62,149 bases of DNA from Alphaproteobacteria bacterium (GCA_016124255.1 WGOB01000052.1:1-62149), one strand, 5' to 3'; shown: positions 1 to 7,978, numbered from the stretch's first letter. Notes: generated by a model from the letters alone, not told the origin. Made by a program: numbers and translations.

Positions 1-291
1 AATGACCGCGCCGTCGCCGAAGCCGATACACGCGGCTTTGCGAAGATCGTCGTCGGCAAGAAGGGCCGGATGCTCGGCGCAACGATCGTTGGCGCCGGCG
101 CCGGCGACCTCATCGCCGCCATCGGCGTCGCCATGGCGAACAAGCTGCCGATCCGTGCACTGACGAACCCCGTCGTGGCCTACCCGACGCGCTCGGAAAT
201 CTGGAAGCGCGCCGCCGGCGCCTACTACACGCCGCTTCTCTTCTCGGCCCGCACCAAGGCGCTGGTCGGAATCCTTCAGCGGATTCCCTAG
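1..291 (+). CDS. FAD-dependent pyridine nucleotide-disulfide oxidoreductase, C-terminal fragment
   Basis: The window opens inside this gene; the frame is open from base 1 to a TAG at 289-291, giving the last 96 residues. They match the dimerisation domain of the dihydrolipoamide dehydrogenase / mercuric reductase family: a GATIVG strand, the IAAIGVAMANK helix and a NPVVAYPTRSE segment. In true lipoamide dehydrogenases this last segment reads HxHPTxSE and supplies the catalytic His-Glu pair to the partner subunit. Here Ala-Tyr occupy the His positions, so this is more likely a mercuric-reductase-like paralogue than Lpd. Family is clear; substrate is not known. Confidence 0.8.
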   Translation, partial: NDRAVAEADTRGFAKIVVGKKGRMLGATIVGAGAGDLIAAIGVAMANKLPIRALTNPVVAYPTRSEIWKRAAGAYYTPLLFSARTKALVGILQRIP

Positions 292-792
292 GCCGGATGC
301 GGCAAAGCGAACACGTCTCGCGCGATCCCATCGGGAAACATCTCTCGCGCAATCACCATCCCGCCTAGCTTAACCGTCAGCGCGCGCGCCGCCTCGTTGG
401 CGTCGTTCATATGCGTCTCGACCTGGGGCCATTTGAGCGCATCAGCCAAACGCGATCGCAGCCCGCGACGCTTCCAGAGCGTAGCCCCGCCGCCGCGCCT
501 CCGGCGCGATCCACCAGGTGAGCTCCTAGCGCGGCCACCCCTCCGGCCAGAACAGGCCGCACCCGCCGATCGTCTCCGCGTCTTCCCGCAGCTTGAGCGA
601 CCACATTCCATAGCCGCGCAACGCCCAATGCCCGATGTCGAGCGCCAAGCGCCGCCACGCCTGCGCCGGCGACATCGGCCCGCCATAGAACGCGGACGCA
701 TCGGCATCGCCATAGAAGCGCGTGTAGGCGTCAAAGTCACAAGCGCTCGGCGCGACGAGCCGGAGGCGCGCCGTCTCAAGCGACGGGATCAA
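288..792 (-). pseudogene. Broken GNAT acetyltransferase (RimJ/RimL type)
   Basis: The first 88 codons read as a typical GNAT N-terminus (LETARLRLVAPSACDFDAY, GHWALRGYGMW, GLFWPEGW), starting at a TTG (792-790) that overlaps the efp stop by 3 nt. A TAG at 528-526 interrupts the frame. The same frame then continues with the acetyl-CoA loop region (ELTWWIAPEARRRGYALEA) to about 448, where one extra base shifts the reading frame. The rest (DALKWPQVETHMNDAN, ending DVFALPHPA) lies in the shifted frame, to a stop at 290-288. Both lesions are needed to explain the family match, so this is a pseudogene or contains two sequencing errors. It resembles the intact GNATs at 30010-30561 and 33824-34381. 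Confidence 0.75.
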
Positions 793-1364
793 TCCTTCGC
801 ACGCTCGACGTAGGCGCCGTCTTCGGTGGAGACCACAACGCGGGTTCCCGTTTCGATGTGCGGCGGCACCATCGTCTTGACGCCATTGGACAGCATCGCG
901 GGCTTGTACGACGACGACGCCGTCTGCCCCTTCACCACCGGCTCGGTTTCCGTGATCTCCAGCGTCACCCGCGCCGGCAGCTCGATCGAGAGCGCCACGC
1001 CGTCGTGCAGCAGGAGAAAGCATTCCATGTTCTCGGTCAGATAGACGGCCTGATCGCCCACCGTGTCGCGCGAGACGATCACTTGCTCAAAGGAATCGGG
1101 ATTCATGAACACGAACCCGGCGTCGCCGTCGTCGAAGAGGAACGTGTGCTTCACTTCCTCGACGAACGCTTTTTCCAGCCCGTCAGTTGTCTTGTAGGTC
1201 TGCGTCGTCTTCACGCCGTCGACGATGCGGCGCATGACGATCGTCGTCGTCGGCGTGCCCTTGCCGGGCCGGAAGGTCTCGTAGGAGAGCACGACATAGA
1301 GCTTGCCGTCGTCCAGTTCGAGCACATTGCCTTTGCGGACGTCGCTGGCGATAACCTTGGCCAC
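789..1364 (-). CDS. efp: Translation elongation factor P
   Basis: 191 residues, close to the usual 185-190. It has the three-barrel EF-P layout, starting [16 protein letters not shown]. The loop FRPGKGT carries Lys35, equivalent to E. coli Lys34, the residue that receives beta-lysine. EF-P binds between the ribosomal P and E sites and relieves stalling at polyproline stretches. The modification enzymes are near: epmA starts divergently 152 nt away and epmB lies 2.4 kb further on, which suggests this EF-P is beta-lysylated rather than rhamnosylated. Downstream it overlaps a broken GNAT gene by 3 nt. Very secure. Confidence 0.97.
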   Translation of the reverse strand: MAKVIASDVRKGNVLELDDGKLYVVLSYETFRPGKGTPTTTIVMRRIVDGVKTTQTYKTTDGLEKAFVEEVKHTFLFDDGDAGFVFMNPDSFEQVIVSRDTVGDQAVYLTENMECFLLLHDGVALSIELPARVTLEITETEPVVKGQTASSSYKPAMLSNGVKTMVPPHIETGTRVVVSTEDGAYVERAKD

Positions 1365-1516
1365 CGGGGATGCCTTCTACCCTTCGCCCCTGTCTCAGGC
1401 CCGTCTCAAGACCGACAGACCGGGAGGGGCGCGCAAAAAACGCGGAGATTTGAGGAAAACGCTGCGTCATACAGGCATCCGCGCCCGCTTCCAAGCCCGC
1501 TCCCTTCGCCAGCCCC

Positions 1517-2449
1517 GTGACCGATAGCCCCTTCTGGACCCGCGCCCGCCACGCCGACCGCCGCCCGTTTCTGACGGCGCGCGCGACCATCATCGCCGCC
1601 ATCCGCGCCTGGTTCGCCGAACAGGGCTTCATCGAGGTCGACGCCGGCGCGCTGGTCGCCAGCCCCGGCGCGGAGGTGCATCTGCAGGCGTTCCAGACCG
1701 GCGGCCGTTACCTCCACACCTCCCCCGAATTCGCCATGAAGAAGCTTCTGGCCGCAGGCGAGGAGAAGATTTTCTTCCTCGGCAAGGTCTACCGCGCGGG
1801 CGATAGCGGCCCCTTGCATGCCCCCGAATTCACCATGCTCGAATGGTATCGTGCGCACGAACCCTACGAGCGCGTGCAGGATGACTGCATCGCGATCGCG
1901 CGCGTCGCCTGCCGCGCGACCGGCGCGCACGCGCTCTCGTGGCGCACGCACACCTGCGACCCCTTCGCCGCTCCCCGGCGCCTGACCGTTCGCGAAGCGC
2001 TCGCCGGCGGGCCTCGGCCTTCCATCCCGCACGCCGCAAGCGATCAGCCTACGGACATATTCTCCCGCGCCATAGTCGCCGTCGAGCCGACCCTCGGCCA
2101 CGACCGCCTGACGCTCCTCGATGAATATCCGATCACGGAAGCCGCCCTCGCGCGTCCGCATCCGCATGATCCAAGTCTCGCCGAACGCTTCGAGCTCTAT
2201 GCCTGCGGCGTCGAGCTCGCGAACGGCTTCGGGGAGCTCACCGATCCGATCGAGCAGCGCGCCCGCCTCGAAGCCGCGATGGCGGAGAAGGAGCGTCGCT
2301 ACGGCGCCCGCTGGCCCATCGACGAGGATTTCCTCGCCGCCCTCGCCCACATGCCGCCCGCCAGCGGCTGCGCGCTCGGCATCGACCGCCTCGTCATGCT
2401 CGCCGCCGGCGCCGTCCATATCGATCAGGTGCTCTGGACCCCGCGGTAA
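1517..2449 (+). CDS. epmA: EF-P beta-lysine ligase EpmA (GenX/PoxA, class II LysRS-like)
   Basis: 310 residues, the size of EpmA and far shorter than a lysyl-tRNA synthetase: only the class II catalytic core is present, with no N-terminal anticodon-binding domain. Motif 2 is near residue 85 (FLGKVYRAGDSG, then APEFTMLEWYRA) and motif 3 near the C-terminus (SGCALGIDRLVML). EpmA adenylates (R)-beta-lysine and attaches it to the conserved EF-P lysine. Start is a GTG at 1517 with a weak ribosome binding site, inside a 152-nt region shared with divergent efp. Family and partner are clear from sequence and context. Confidence 0.93.
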   Translation: MTDSPFWTRARHADRRPFLTARATIIAAIRAWFAEQGFIEVDAGALVASPGAEVHLQAFQTGGRYLHTSPEFAMKKLLAAGEEKIFFLGKVYRAGDSGPLHAPEFTMLEWYRAHEPYERVQDDCIAIARVACRATGAHALSWRTHTCDPFAAPRRLTVREALAGGPRPSIPHAASDQPTDIFSRAIVAVEPTLGHDRLTLLDEYPITEAALARPHPHDPSLAERFELYACGVELANGFGELTDPIEQRARLEAAMAEKERRYGARWPIDEDFLAALAHMPPASGCALGIDRLVMLAAGAVHIDQVLWTPR

Positions 2450-2451
2450 AG

Positions 2452-3252
2452 TCAGCGGACGCCCTGATTCATCCGGTCGATTTCAGCAAGCGTTTCGAGA
2501 AACGCCAGGCAATCGCCGGCGAAATCGCCCCGGACGAAGACGAAAGTCTGCCCGCCCTCAGCCGCGACGCCGCGCACGAACACAGCCGGATGCGCCGGCA
2601 CAACGGGCGTGGTCAACAGGGCGATCCGTCTTCGCTGGGCGTTGGCGATGACGCGGTATCCGTTTTCCACCGACACCTCGGCGCCGTCTTCGGTCGTGTA
2701 ATGGACCGCAAACCCGGCGATCTCCTCCGGCGACTTCGCGTGGCACTCCATCCGCCCATCGCCGCGCGTCGGAGAGCCCATCACGCGCCCCTGGTCGTCG
2801 CGAAAGGCCTCGACGCCCAGGCCCAGCCCGCTTTCTCCATTTCGCGACAACGAAATACGCAGCAATCCGAACTGCGCGAAGGTGGCGTTGTTGTACGGCG
2901 CTGGTTGTTCGACCCACGTGATCTCCAGGCAGGACGCGAGCTCGTCTCGGATCCGCAGGAACGCCGCGTCGCTATCCTCGCCGGCGTTGCACGTATAGCT
3001 CGTGGATGTGATCCGTTCGCGCTCGCCCGCGATGGCGACCGCGCAAGGGCCCTCGCCGAACGGCCGATGCGCACCAGACAGAATTGCGACGCCGTCGACG
3101 CCCGGAAGCGGATCGCCGCGCCAGAGCGCGAATTCGCTTACCGCCTCCCCAAGCATTGAACGGACGCCGGCGCAAAGATCATCCTGCGCCTGCGCGGCGC
3201 CGCCCCAGCAGACGAGCACGACGGACGTGACAAGCGCACGAAGACCTTGCAT
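2452..3252 (-). CDS. Secreted protein of unknown function
   Basis: 266 residues, with a cleavable signal peptide (residues about 1-22, ending AAQAQD). The mature part has five cysteines, which could form disulfides in the periplasm (LCAGV, GPCAVA, YTCNAG, ASCLEI, MECHAK, with another in GDCLAF near the end). I recognise no domain. It is convergent with epmA (2 nt between stops) and divergent from the GNAT gene at 3285. Codon use is typical of the window, so the frame is likely real, but no function can be assigned. Confidence 0.75.
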   Translation of the reverse strand: MQGLRALVTSVVLVCWGGAAQAQDDLCAGVRSMLGEAVSEFALWRGDPLPGVDGVAILSGAHRPFGEGPCAVAIAGERERITSTSYTCNAGEDSDAAFLRIRDELASCLEITWVEQPAPYNNATFAQFGLLRISLSRNGESGLGLGVEAFRDDQGRVMGSPTRGDGRMECHAKSPEEIAGFAVHYTTEDGAEVSVENGYRVIANAQRRRIALLTTPVVPAHPAVFVRGVAAEGGQTFVFVRGDFAGDCLAFLETLAEIDRMNQGVR

Positions 3253-3284
3253 TCAGCACCTCTACAGCCCGATTAGCATGACCC

Positions 3285-3785
3285 ATGATCATCCGCGACG
3301 CCGAACCAGACGACGCCATCGCCATCCGCGCCATCGTCGCCTCGGCATTTGGCCGGAGCGATGAGGCCCTGCTCGTCGACCAGCTCCGCGCCGACGGCGA
3401 CGCCTTCATCGAACTCGTCGCCGAAGACGAGGCCGACGGCGACCTCCTGGGCCACATCCTGTTCAGCCCCCTCGCCATCGATCGCCCGGAGGGGACCGTG
3501 ACGGCGCTCGCGCTGGCGCCGGTGGCCGCGCGCCCCGACCGTCAGAAACAGGGGATCGGCGCAGCGCTCATCCGCGCCGGGATCGAGCAGGCGCGCTTCG
3601 CCGCCATCCCTGCCATCATCCTCGTCGGTCACCCGGGCTACTACCCCCGCTTCGGCTTCTCGGCCAAAGCCGCCGAATCATTGGATGCTCCCTTCTCGGG
3701 CCCGTCCTTCATGGCGCTCGAGCTTGTACCCGGCGTTCTGGAGGCGGGCGGATCGGTCCGCTACGCGGCGGCCTTTGGGATTTGA
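3285..3785 (+). CDS. GNAT N-acetyltransferase (YhbS-like)
   Basis: 166 residues forming a single GNAT domain. The N-terminus MIIRDAEPDDAIAIRAIV is typical, the acetyl-CoA pyrophosphate loop is DRQKQGIGAAL (residues about 86-97), and the motif VGHPGYYPRFGF is characteristic of the YhbS group. Such enzymes transfer acetyl from acetyl-CoA to an unknown amine. It lies 4 nt upstream of epmB and is probably co-transcribed with it; whether it acts on EF-P or its modification is only a possibility suggested by position. Confidence 0.88.
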   Translation: MIIRDAEPDDAIAIRAIVASAFGRSDEALLVDQLRADGDAFIELVAEDEADGDLLGHILFSPLAIDRPEGTVTALALAPVAARPDRQKQGIGAALIRAGIEQARFAAIPAIILVGHPGYYPRFGFSAKAAESLDAPFSGPSFMALELVPGVLEAGGSVRYAAAFGI

Positions 3786-3789
3786 GCCG

Positions 3790-4815
3790 ATGGACGGGGC
3801 GTTTTCACCAATCGCTGCGCCGCGCGATGCGCTCGATGAGGTTGAGCGCCGCTACGCGACGGCGATCACGCCGCTGATGCAAAGCCTCATCGACCCTGAC
3901 GATCCAAACGATCCCATCGCTCTGCAATTCCGCCCCGACGCGCGCGAACTGATCACCACGCCCGCCGAGCGCGACGACCCCATCGGCGATCACGCGCACG
4001 CGCCCGTGGAGGGGATCGTTCATCGCTACCGCGATCGCTGCCTCCTGAAGATCGTGTCCGTCTGCCCGGTCTATTGCCGCTTTTGCTTCCGTCGCGAAAT
4101 GGTCGGGCCCAAGGCAGGCGGAGGACCCAAGACCGCGCCCCTCTCCGCCGAAGCGTTCGATGCCGCCCTCGCTTACATTGCTCAGCATACGGAGATATGG
4201 GAAGTTATCCTGACCGGCGGCGATCCGTTCCTGCTCTCGCCCCGTCGCGCGCGCGAACTGACGCAACGACTCGCCGCCGTCCCGCACGTCAAGATTGTCC
4301 GCTGGCACACGCGCGTGCCCATCGTCGACCCCGACCGCGTCACGCTCGAATTCGTTGATGCTCTGTGTACTGATGGAATGACGGCCTACGTCGCCATCCA
4401 CGCCAACCATCCACGCGAGATCACGCCGCAGGCCAAGACCGCGCTCGACCGTCTCGCCCAAGCCGGCATCCCGCTGCTTTCGCAAACCGTCCTGCTCAAG
4501 GGCGTGAATGACAGCGCCGAAACCCTCGAAGCCCACATGCGCGCCCTCGTCGAAGCCCGCGTGAAGCCCTACTACCTGCACCACCCCGATCTCGCGCCCG
4601 GCACGTCGCACTTCCGCGTCCCCATCGAACGCGGCCGCGAGATCGCGCAGGAACTGCAAGCCCGCGCTTCGGGTCTGTGCCAACCCACATACGTTCTCGA
4701 CATCCCCGGCGGCCACGGCAAAGCCCCCCTCGGTCCCTGCGCCATCCGCGCCGCCGACGAAGGCGTCGAACTCCGCGGCGCGGACGGCGCCTGGCGCGCC
4801 TACACGGGCGAGTGA
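3790..4815 (+). CDS. epmB: EF-P (R)-beta-lysine-forming lysine 2,3-aminomutase, radical SAM
   Basis: 341 residues from the ATG at 3790, matching E. coli EpmB in length; a longer in-frame extension upstream would overlap the GNAT gene and is rejected. The radical-SAM cluster motif CPVYCRFC puts cysteines at residues 92, 96 and 99, followed by FRREMVG. The motifs EVILTGGDPF and YLHHPDLAPGT are KamA-family signatures. EpmB isomerises (S)-alpha-lysine to (R)-beta-lysine for EpmA. Being much shorter than catabolic KamA, and close to efp and epmA, it is assigned to EF-P modification. It is followed after 3 nt by a DUF3303 gene. Confidence 0.92.
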   Translation: MDGAFSPIAAPRDALDEVERRYATAITPLMQSLIDPDDPNDPIALQFRPDARELITTPAERDDPIGDHAHAPVEGIVHRYRDRCLLKIVSVCPVYCRFCFRREMVGPKAGGGPKTAPLSAEAFDAALAYIAQHTEIWEVILTGGDPFLLSPRRARELTQRLAAVPHVKIVRWHTRVPIVDPDRVTLEFVDALCTDGMTAYVAIHANHPREITPQAKTALDRLAQAGIPLLSQTVLLKGVNDSAETLEAHMRALVEARVKPYYLHHPDLAPGTSHFRVPIERGREIAQELQARASGLCQPTYVLDIPGGHGKAPLGPCAIRAADEGVELRGADGAWRAYTGE

Positions 4816-4818
4816 TCC

Positions 4819-5079
4819 ATGCCCTTCATGGTCATCGAGCATTTCCGCGACACGCCCGCCATCGGGCGCCGCTTCCGCGAAAAGGGTCGCATGATCCCCG
4901 ACGGCGTCAGCTACATCTCAAGCTACATCGATCCCGCGACGCAGCGCTGCTTCCAGATGATGGAAGCCCCCAGCGCCGAGGCCCTCCAGCCCTGGCTCAA
5001 CGCCTGGAAGGACCTCGCCGACTTCGAGATCATCCCCGTGCAAACATCACAGGATTTTTGGGCGACGATTCCGCTCTGA
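4819..5079 (+). CDS. DUF3303-family small protein
   Basis: 86 residues with the DUF3303 pattern: MVIEHFRD at the start, FREKGRMIPDGVSYISSYID, CFQMMEAPS, then LADFEIIPV. The fold is expected to be a ferredoxin-like alpha/beta dimer of unknown function. It begins 3 nt after the epmB stop, so it is almost certainly co-transcribed with epmB. No catalytic residues can be proposed. Confidence 0.85.
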   Translation: MPFMVIEHFRDTPAIGRRFREKGRMIPDGVSYISSYIDPATQRCFQMMEAPSAEALQPWLNAWKDLADFEIIPVQTSQDFWATIPL

Positions 5080-5257
5080 ACCAATTGCAGCAGCGTGTCA
5101 CTGCTGTTAGACGCCTGCTCCCGCAAGCGCCAGCCAGGGAGGCGACCATGCCGCGTCACCGCGATCCCTTCGACAAGCCGTCCTTTTGAGCGCTCCTCGA
5201 AGCGCCGAAAAGGATTCCCGTCTGAAACGCACGTGAAGCGCGGAATGCGCACGGTGC
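5080..5257. other. Non-coding stretch between the DUF3303 gene and the SEC-C remnant
   Basis: I see no convincing gene here. A short frame from the ATG at 5149 runs only 13 codons. The sequence may be decayed upstream coding material of the SEC-C remnant that follows, but no family match is visible. Confidence 0.4.
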
Positions 5258-5399
5258 GTGGGCGATGTCGAACTCGTCGAAAAGCTCGGCCGCAACGACC
5301 TCTGCCCATGCGGTTCGCGGAGGTTGTTTCAAGCGCTGCTGCATGAAGAACGGCCGCTATGACGGCGCCGAGCGCGCGTACTACTTCCGAGAGGAGTAG
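5258..5399 (+). pseudogene. Frameshifted SEC-C zinc-binding motif remnant
   Basis: In one frame 5261-5320 reads GDVELVEKLGRNDLCPCGS, the first half of the SEC-C metal-binding motif (CxC; Cys codons at 5303 and 5309). The second half, FKRCCMKNGRYDGAERAYY ending in a TAG at 5397-5399, is in another frame one base later; one extra base near 5325-5330 explains the break. SEC-C motifs occur at the end of SecA and in small zinc proteins. No intact N-terminus is visible: in the first frame a stop lies at 5234-5236. Either a decayed gene or a frameshift error. Confidence 0.5.
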
Positions 5400-5408
5400 C
5401 TTTTCCTC

Positions 5409-5512
5409 CGTCATTCCGGACAGCGCGGAGCGCTGATCCGGAACCCAGGGGCAAACGCATTGCGCTATGATCCCCTGGGTCCCGGGTCTCGCTTCGCGAG
5501 CCCGGGATGACG
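5409..5512. repeat. Palindromic dispersed repeat, copy A
   Basis: The outer arms CGTCATTCCGG (5409-5419) and CCGGGATGACG (5502-5512) are inverted, and the inner arms GGAACCCAGGGG and CCCCTGGGTCCC are also complementary, giving a long imperfect hairpin of about 104 bp. The layout matches the repeat at 46608-46718, which shares the GGAACCCAG / CTGGGT core and the GGGTCTCGCTTCGC tract. Such elements are common in alphaproteobacterial intergenic regions. Here the last 15 codons and the stop of the kinase gene at 5465 lie inside it. Confidence 0.75.
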
Positions 5513-6037
5513 AAGTGGATGCGCGAACGACTCCAACTCAAATCCTTCAATCGCCGACGCGATCGCTGCGAGCGCGCCCTCGATGCTCATAGCGGCCGTA
5601 TCGATGCGCACGTCCGCGTCCGTATACGGAGCATATTCCCGCGCCTCGACCGCCATCCAACTCACCCGCGCCAGCCCCGGCACGTCGATCGCCCGCGTCT
5701 CCACGCGCAGGCGATGCGTCGCACGATCGGAGCAGAGAACCTCAACCCTCAGCACACGCGCCCCCGCCTCCGATGCGACGCGCCGCCAGGCCTCGCGCGT
5801 CAACGGGATCGGATTGACGCTATCGGCGATCACCATGCGCCCGAGCCGCAAATTGTCCCTCGCGGCCGCATACGCTCCGGCGTACCCAAGCGGGCCGACA
5901 TCGGCGACGCCATGGTCGCGCAACGCCTGCTCGATCATATCGATGCGCAGATAGACGCTGCCCGGATGCGCCGCCGCGAGCGCCCGCGCGATCGTCGACT
6001 TTCCTACACCAGGCAATCCCGCAAACGCGATCAGCAT
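5465..6037 (-). CDS. Small P-loop kinase-like ATPase (AAA/zeta-toxin type fold)
   Basis: 190 residues. Walker A is GLPGVGKST at residues 8-16, followed by YLRIDMIEQAL (typical of chloramphenicol-phosphotransferase/zeta-like kinases) and VIADSVNPIPLTR. The enzyme probably phosphorylates a small molecule or acts as a nucleotide hydrolase; substrate unknown. The start is 2 nt after the TAG of the TauD dioxygenase gene, so the two are co-transcribed. The final 15 residues (RHPGLAKRDPGPRGS) and the stop are encoded by palindromic repeat copy A, so the native C-terminus was probably replaced when the repeat inserted. Confidence 0.82.
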   Translation of the reverse strand: MLIAFAGLPGVGKSTIARALAAAHPGSVYLRIDMIEQALRDHGVADVGPLGYAGAYAAARDNLRLGRMVIADSVNPIPLTREAWRRVASEAGARVLRVEVLCSDRATHRLRVETRAIDVPGLARVSWMAVEAREYAPYTDADVRIDTAAMSIEGALAAIASAIEGFELESFAHPLRHPGLAKRDPGPRGS

Positions 6038-6039
6038 CG

Positions 6040-6888
6040 CTACGCCGAAAGCGGCTCACCCTCGACGGTGATGCGATGCATCATCCGCCGCTGGCCGTGA
6101 TAATCGTTGCGCGCGAAATGCCACGTCGCGCGATTGTCCCAGAAGGCGATCGAGCCCGGCCGCCAGACGAACTCGTGCGTGAAGTCCTTGCGCATGCAAT
6201 GAGCGTAGAGCTGCGCCAGCAGCGGCCCGGACTCTTCCACAGTCCACCCCTCGAACCGTACCGTGAACGCCGGGTTCACGTAGAGCGCCTTCTTCCCGCT
6301 CAGCGGATGCGTGATGACCACGGGATGCGTCACGTCCGCCAGCGTCTTGGTCTTTTCCGCATTGCCGATGCGGCCGCCGCCAGCGTCGGTGTTGCTGTAG
6401 TAGGTGTCGGGTCCTTCTCCAAAAATGTGCCGCGCCGAGTGCACCGCCCGCAGGGTGGAGAGCATCGCCTGGAACCCGGGCGAGAGCGCTTCATACGCCG
6501 CGTACATGGACGCGAACAGCGTGTTGCCGCCCGTCTCCGGCAGTTCGCGCGCCACCAGGATGGAGCCCATGGCGGGGATCTGATCGTACGAATGGTCGGT
6601 GTGCCAGCCGCCGCCGATATTGTTCTGCTGATCGCGTTCCTTCGCGACGAGCGCGATCTCCGGAAAATCCGGATGCGCGGCGAAGAAACGGTTGATGTTG
6701 ATCGGCGCCCAGCGCTCCGCGAACGCGATGTGCTGCCGCTCCGACAAGTCCTGGTCGCGGAAGAAGATCACGCCGTGCTCGGCAAAGGCCGCCCGGATTT
6801 CATCGAAATCGTCGTTTGAGAGCGCCCCGAGATCGACGCCGGTGATTTCAGCGCCGACGCCGTGAAGATGCGCGATCCGGATCGCCAT
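6040..6888 (-). CDS. TauD/TfdA-family Fe(II)/2-oxoglutarate dioxygenase
   Basis: 282 residues from the ATG at 6888, preceded by a GGAGG ribosome binding site; a 17-residue upstream extension is unlikely. Iron ligands are visible as His96 and Asp98 in GWHTDHSYD and His257 in ATWHFARND, and Arg272 (HRITVEG) is positioned to bind 2-oxoglutarate. Such enzymes hydroxylate taurine, alkyl sulfates, aryloxyalkanoates or related compounds; the substrate cannot be read from sequence. It sits directly upstream of the P-loop kinase gene. No sulfonate transporter is adjacent, so a role in sulfur scavenging is not supported by context. Confidence 0.9.
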   Translation of the reverse strand: MAIRIAHLHGVGAEITGVDLGALSNDDFDEIRAAFAEHGVIFFRDQDLSERQHIAFAERWAPININRFFAAHPDFPEIALVAKERDQQNNIGGGWHTDHSYDQIPAMGSILVARELPETGGNTLFASMYAAYEALSPGFQAMLSTLRAVHSARHIFGEGPDTYYSNTDAGGGRIGNAEKTKTLADVTHPVVITHPLSGKKALYVNPAFTVRFEGWTVEESGPLLAQLYAHCMRKDFTHEFVWRPGSIAFWDNRATWHFARNDYHGQRRMMHRITVEGEPLSA

Positions 6889-7022
6889 GGCCCGTTCCTC
6901 CACCGCCTTTATACCACAGCGCCCGCGCGCAGCGCGCAAGGCGCGCGACCGCCTTTTCCCTACGGCAGCGACTGGACTTAAGCCGCCCTTCAGGCTTTCG
7001 TCCCCGCAACAGGGAGAACGCT

Positions 7023-7919
7023 ATGGACGCCTCGAAGCTCATGTTCCGCGACGGCCTTCTGCAGGGCGAGCGCATTCTCGTCACCGGCGGCGGCACCGGT
7101 CTGGGCAAGGAGATGGCGGAGGCGTTCCTCAAGCTGGGCGCGGAAGTGATCATCTGGGGCCGGCGCGGCGAAGTGCTGAAGGAAGCCGCCGACGAGCTCA
7201 TGGGCAAGCACGGCGGCAAGGTCGTGCCGATGGCGTGCGACATCCGCGCCGCTGAGGCGATCAAGGAGAACCTGGACGAGATTTGGAGCACCGGTGCGCT
7301 CACCGGCCTCGTCAACAACGCAGCCGGCAATTTCATCTCCCGCACGCAGGATCTCTCCCCGCGCGGCTTCGATGCAATCGCCAACATCGTTTTCCGCGGC
7401 TCGTTCTACGTGACGCTCGACATCGGGAAGCGCTGGATCGAGGAGAAGCGCAAGGGCAGCGTCATCTCGATCCTCACCACCTGGGTGTGGAACGGCTCGC
7501 CCTTCACGGTGCCCTCGGCCATGTCGAAGGCCGGCCTCAACGCCATGACCCAATCGCTCGCCGTGGAATGGGGCCATTACGGCATCCGCTTCAACGCGAT
7601 CGCGCCGGGGCCCTTCCCGACCAAGGGCGCGTGGGAGCGTCTCTCTCCGGGTCAGAGCACGGACGGCTCCACCCGCCAGACGACCAACCCGATGGGGCGC
7701 GTCGGCGAGATGCACGAACTCTGCAATCTGGCGGTCTTCCTGATGGCGCCGGGCTGCGACTACCTGACCGGCCAGACCATCGCCATCGACGGCGCGATGT
7801 ACCAGGCTTCCGGCGGAAACTTCTCCGGTCTCGCCGCCTGGTCCGACGAGCAATGGGCCGCCGCGCGCGACATGATCAAGGCGTCGAACGAAAAGGACCG
7901 CGCCCAGCGCACCGCCTGA
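7023..7919 (+). CDS. SDR oxidoreductase, 2,4-dienoyl-CoA reductase-like
   Basis: 298 residues. The NADP(H)-binding glycine motif is TGGGTGLG at residues 21-28, with GRR after the second strand (fits NADPH) and NNAAGNF further on. The usual YxxxK of SDRs is replaced by a segment reading SAMSKAGLNAMTQSLA, with Lys169 but no Tyr four residues before it. This and the following FNAIAPGPFPTKGAW resemble mitochondrial-type 2,4-dienoyl-CoA reductase, which reduces dienoyl-CoA intermediates in unsaturated fatty acid beta-oxidation. The gene has a GGGAG ribosome binding site and stands alone. Confidence 0.85.
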   Translation: MDASKLMFRDGLLQGERILVTGGGTGLGKEMAEAFLKLGAEVIIWGRRGEVLKEAADELMGKHGGKVVPMACDIRAAEAIKENLDEIWSTGALTGLVNNAAGNFISRTQDLSPRGFDAIANIVFRGSFYVTLDIGKRWIEEKRKGSVISILTTWVWNGSPFTVPSAMSKAGLNAMTQSLAVEWGHYGIRFNAIAPGPFPTKGAWERLSPGQSTDGSTRQTTNPMGRVGEMHELCNLAVFLMAPGCDYLTGQTIAIDGAMYQASGGNFSGLAAWSDEQWAAARDMIKASNEKDRAQRTA

Positions 7920-7922
7920 GGC

Positions 7923-7940
7923 GGTTCCGCGTCCGGAACC
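7923..7940 (+). terminator. Hairpin just after the SDR gene
   Basis: GGTTCCG (7923-7929) and CGGAACC (7934-7940) form a 7-bp stem with a 4-nt loop, starting 4 nt after the SDR stop. There is no downstream U-tract, so intrinsic termination is uncertain; it may protect the mRNA 3' end. Confidence 0.45.
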
Positions 7941-7978
7941 TGCGACGCGCGTGAAACATTCAGTCATCGCCGGGACAC

